A stretch of DNA of 64,000 bases, from the NCBI RefSeq assembly GCF_003752155.1, contig NZ_RJVG01000002.1, positions 310,001 to 374,000 on the forward strand. Reading direction: 5' to 3'. Of this stretch, positions 62,060 to 64,000 are shown one piece after another. The notes below the pieces were generated by a model. The model did no database searches and was not told where the DNA came from. It saw nothing but the letters and a program-made list of their open reading frames with translations. Made by a program: the position numbers and the translations under genes. How positions within the stretch are numbered: the first letter of the stretch is position 1; each line of letters starts with the position of its first letter. This DNA comes from Mobilisporobacter senegalensis. GTDB taxonomy: Bacteria > Bacillota > Clostridia > Lachnospirales > Lachnospiraceae.

Positions 62060-63310
62060 ATGAAATATATAAAACAAGTATTAGGCGGTGAACTTCGTCA
62101 GTATACAATGGTAATTGCTTTGGCAGCGCTTATCATTATCTTTAATATCACTTCGGGGGGAAGAATGATCACCCCATCCAATTTTCAGAACTTATTGTCT
62201 GGTAATGCTTATGTATTAGTTCTGGCGATTGGTATGCTCATGGTCATTGTAATCGGACAGATTGATTTGGCAGTCGGCTCAGTAGCAGGCTTCTCCGGTA
62301 TGGTTATGGCCTTAGTGGCCAGGGACCTTGGTTTTCCTTGGTGGCTTGCGGTGATCGTAAGTCTTACCATTGGTCTTTTGGCTGGTGCATGGCAGGGTTT
62401 CTGGGTAGCCAAACTTGGTATTCCAGGATTTATTACAACTTTGGGTGGTATGATGATCTTCCGTGGAGGTGTGATCTGGATTTCAAAATCAATTTCTGTA
62501 CCAGCGCCAACGGAATTAAAATGGTTTGGAGCAGGATATTTGCCTGAATGGGGTCCTGTATTTACAGGAATGAACAATTCTACTTTGTTGTTAGGAATTA
62601 TCGCAATTGCAGCTTACGTGTATGGTCAATTACGTCGACGTAAGCGTACTGCAAAGCTGACTGGCACTACAGAGCCATTTTGGCCAGTGATTGCACGAAT
62701 TATTCTGGTAGGAGGCATCATTGCTTTCTTTACATGGATATTTGGAACTGGACGTCCAGGAACATCTTTCCCAGTACCAGGCCTGATTCTTGTAATCTTA
62801 GTCATTATTTATCATATCATTACAGAACGTACACAATTTGGCCGTCATATTTATGCAGTCGGTGGTAACAAAAGTGCAGCAGCTTTATCTGGTGTAAATG
62901 TTCAGAAAACATATTTCTTTACCATGCTTAATATGTCATTTCTTGCAGCCTTGGCAGGTATTATGTTCGTTGGCCGATCCACAGCAGCAGGCCCATCCGA
63001 TGGAACTGGTTGGGAATTAGATGCCATTGCATCTGTATTTATTGGTGGTGCTGCGGTGTCAGGCGGTATCGGTACCGTTCTTAATACAATGGTTGGTGGT
63101 ATGGTAATGGCAGTTCTCAATTCAGGGCTTATGTTGATGGGAGTTGGTGCTGACCGTACACAGGTTATTAAAGGTCTTGTATTATTAGCTGCGGTGGCAT
63201 TTGATGTCTACAACAAAGCACATGGACGTCGCTCTATTATTGGAGCAATCTTTCCTGAAAAGGAAAGCAAACAATCAGAAGGCAAGCCAGCTGACAGTCG
63301 TGAAAAATAA
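62060..63310 (+). CDS. Monosaccharide ABC importer, permease (GguB/XylH-like)
   Basis: A 416-residue permease with about 9-10 membrane helices. I-G-Q-I-D-L-A-V-G-S-V-A-G near residue 72 is the conserved permease signature of this family, and an A-V-G-G-N-K-S-A-A-A-L-S-G loop near 270 contacts the ATPase. The C-terminus is Lys/Glu-rich and cytoplasmic. It pairs with the double ATPase upstream and the binding protein downstream. Confidence 0.9.
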   Translation: MKYIKQVLGGELRQYTMVIALAALIIIFNITSGGRMITPSNFQNLLSGNAYVLVLAIGMLMVIVIGQIDLAVGSVAGFSGMVMALVARDLGFPWWLAVIVSLTIGLLAGAWQGFWVAKLGIPGFITTLGGMMIFRGGVIWISKSISVPAPTELKWFGAGYLPEWGPVFTGMNNSTLLLGIIAIAAYVYGQLRRRKRTAKLTGTTEPFWPVIARIILVGGIIAFFTWIFGTGRPGTSFPVPGLILVILVIIYHIITERTQFGRHIYAVGGNKSAAALSGVNVQKTYFFTMLNMSFLAALAGIMFVGRSTAAGPSDGTGWELDAIASVFIGGAAVSGGIGTVLNTMVGGMVMAVLNSGLMLMGVGADRTQVIKGLVLLAAVAFDVYNKAHGRRSIIGAIFPEKESKQSEGKPADSREK

Positions 63311-63361
63311 ACTGCCAGACTGAGCCTTATATAGTCGAGAGACAATAAAAGGAGGTTACTT

Positions 63362-64000
63362 ATGAAAATGAAAAAACAATTATCTCTACTCCTTGCAACA
63401 GCGCTTGTTGCTACGGTAGCGATGACAGGCTGTGGGGGCCGAGGAACATCTGAAACAAAAGAAACAGAAGCTGTAACAACGACAGAGGAAACAACAACAG
63501 AGGAAACGACTACTGCAGAACCAGAAAAAGGGTTCGCAGCTGATGCAACAATTGGAGTATCTCTTCCATGGCTTGGAACTCAGAACTGGAAAGAGGCAGA
63601 TGAAATGTTCAAAACTCAGTTAGAAGCTGCTGGATTCAAAGCAATTGTTCAGGCTGCTGATAACAAAGTTCCTCAGCAGCAACAACAGATTGAATCCATG
63701 ATTCAAAATGGTGTAAAAGTAATTGTTGTAGGTCCTGTTGATGGTACACAATTAGGATCAGTTTTAGAAGAAGCTGCTGCTGCAGGTATTGCAGTTATTG
63801 GGTATGACCGCCTTCTTGAAAATACTACAGGCGTTGATGGCGTAGTACAATTTGGCAGCGTTAAGACTGGTGAATTACAAGGTCAGGCTCTTCTTGATGG
63901 TCTTGCAAAAGTAAAAGGCGAAGGCCCTTACAATATCGAATTATTCGGTGGCGGTCCTGCAGATCCAAATGCACCTAACTTCTTTAAAGGCGCTATGTCA
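63362..64000 (+). CDS. ChvE-like sugar-binding lipoprotein, 5' part
   Basis: The frame is open from ATG 63362 (RBS AAAGGAGGT) to the window end and encodes 213 residues. The lipoprotein signal peptide ends A-M-T-G-C with Cys24. A Thr/Glu-rich linker (about 28-60) is followed by a type-1 periplasmic-binding fold (I-G-V-S-L-P-W-L-G-T-Q-N-W near 63; V-V-G-P-V-D-G-T-Q near 122; G-Y-D-R-L near 143). N-A-P-N-F-F-K-G near the end matches ChvE/XylF-like proteins that bind aldoses. It is the substrate receptor of the two upstream transport genes. Confidence 0.92.
   Translation, partial: MKMKKQLSLLLATALVATVAMTGCGGRGTSETKETEAVTTTEETTTEETTTAEPEKGFAADATIGVSLPWLGTQNWKEADEMFKTQLEAAGFKAIVQAADNKVPQQQQQIESMIQNGVKVIVVGPVDGTQLGSVLEEAAAAGIAVIGYDRLLENTTGVDGVVQFGSVKTGELQGQALLDGLAKVKGEGPYNIELFGGGPADPNAPNFFKGAMS

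Overview
The window is a low-GC, densely coded chromosomal segment of a spore-forming anaerobic Firmicute, most likely a Clostridia member of the Lachnospiraceae type. The evidence is AT-rich DNA, strong Shine-Dalgarno sites with frequent GTG and TTG starts, a sporulation sigma factor (SigK), NfnAB ferredoxin:NADP oxidoreductase, a Clostridia-style gene order (ireB-ruvX-DUF1292-fur-rnj-mltG-like-trmR-trhP), and families such as DUF4914, DUF5057 and DUF5688. Nearly all genes are on the + strand. The exceptions are the HPr-like gene, the CoA-disulfide-reductase fusion, the TetR regulator and the PAP2 phosphatase. I saw no prophage, CRISPR array or insertion sequence.

Layout. 1-3.5 kb: translation and RNA modification (prmA end, rsmE, cysteine desulfurase, thiI). 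3.5-3.8 kb: a ~197 bp imperfect palindrome and degenerate repeats. 3.8-12 kb: Crh-like HPr, mtaB, then ireB to trhP. 12-15.6 kb: a four-domain persulfide/CoA-disulfide reductase fusion and SigK without a pro-sequence. 15.6-33.7 kb: a REC-CheX/CheX pair followed by a complete type IV pilus (T4P) operon with a c-di-GMP-I riboswitch and terminator in its leader (pilB, pilT, pilC, pilA, pilD, pilM-N fusion, pilO, four minor prepilins, a 1298-residue DUF5057 surface protein). 34-36.7 kb: a metal-efflux operon (ArsR/CadC, separate HMA protein, P-type ATPase). 36.7-41.6 kb: TetR divergent from an MMPL transporter and a secreted LxxG-heptad protein. 41.7-49.9 kb: DUF362, HAD, DUF2294, DUF4914 (PEPCK-like), PAP2, CYTH, NfnAB. 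50-57.9 kb: GGDEF-EAL protein, DUF5688, tRNA-Arg(CCG), rluF, ligA, metA. 58.4-64 kb: ROK regulator, Cof-type HAD phosphatase and a monosaccharide ABC importer whose binding protein runs off the window.

How the parts fit. The main story is c-di-GMP control of surface behaviour. The T4P operon has a GEMM-I riboswitch before its first gene, and that gene (PilB) carries the tandem MshEN motif that binds c-di-GMP in other proteins, so the second messenger could act on both transcription and motor activity. A bifunctional-looking GGDEF-EAL protein is encoded 17 kb downstream of the pilus operon. The REC-CheX/CheX pair directly upstream has a possible sigma-D-like promoter and may link chemotaxis-type phosphorelay to motility. 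The distal operon genes (a beta-helix minor pilin without Glu5 and the giant DUF5057 protein with an EF-hand-like loop) look like a pilus-tip complex. That is the best candidate here for an under-described system.

Two near-identical ~143 bp palindromic elements (one inside the T4P operon, one between the MMPL gene and its partner), and a longer palindrome with similar ends at 3.5 kb, suggest a MITE-like repeat family.
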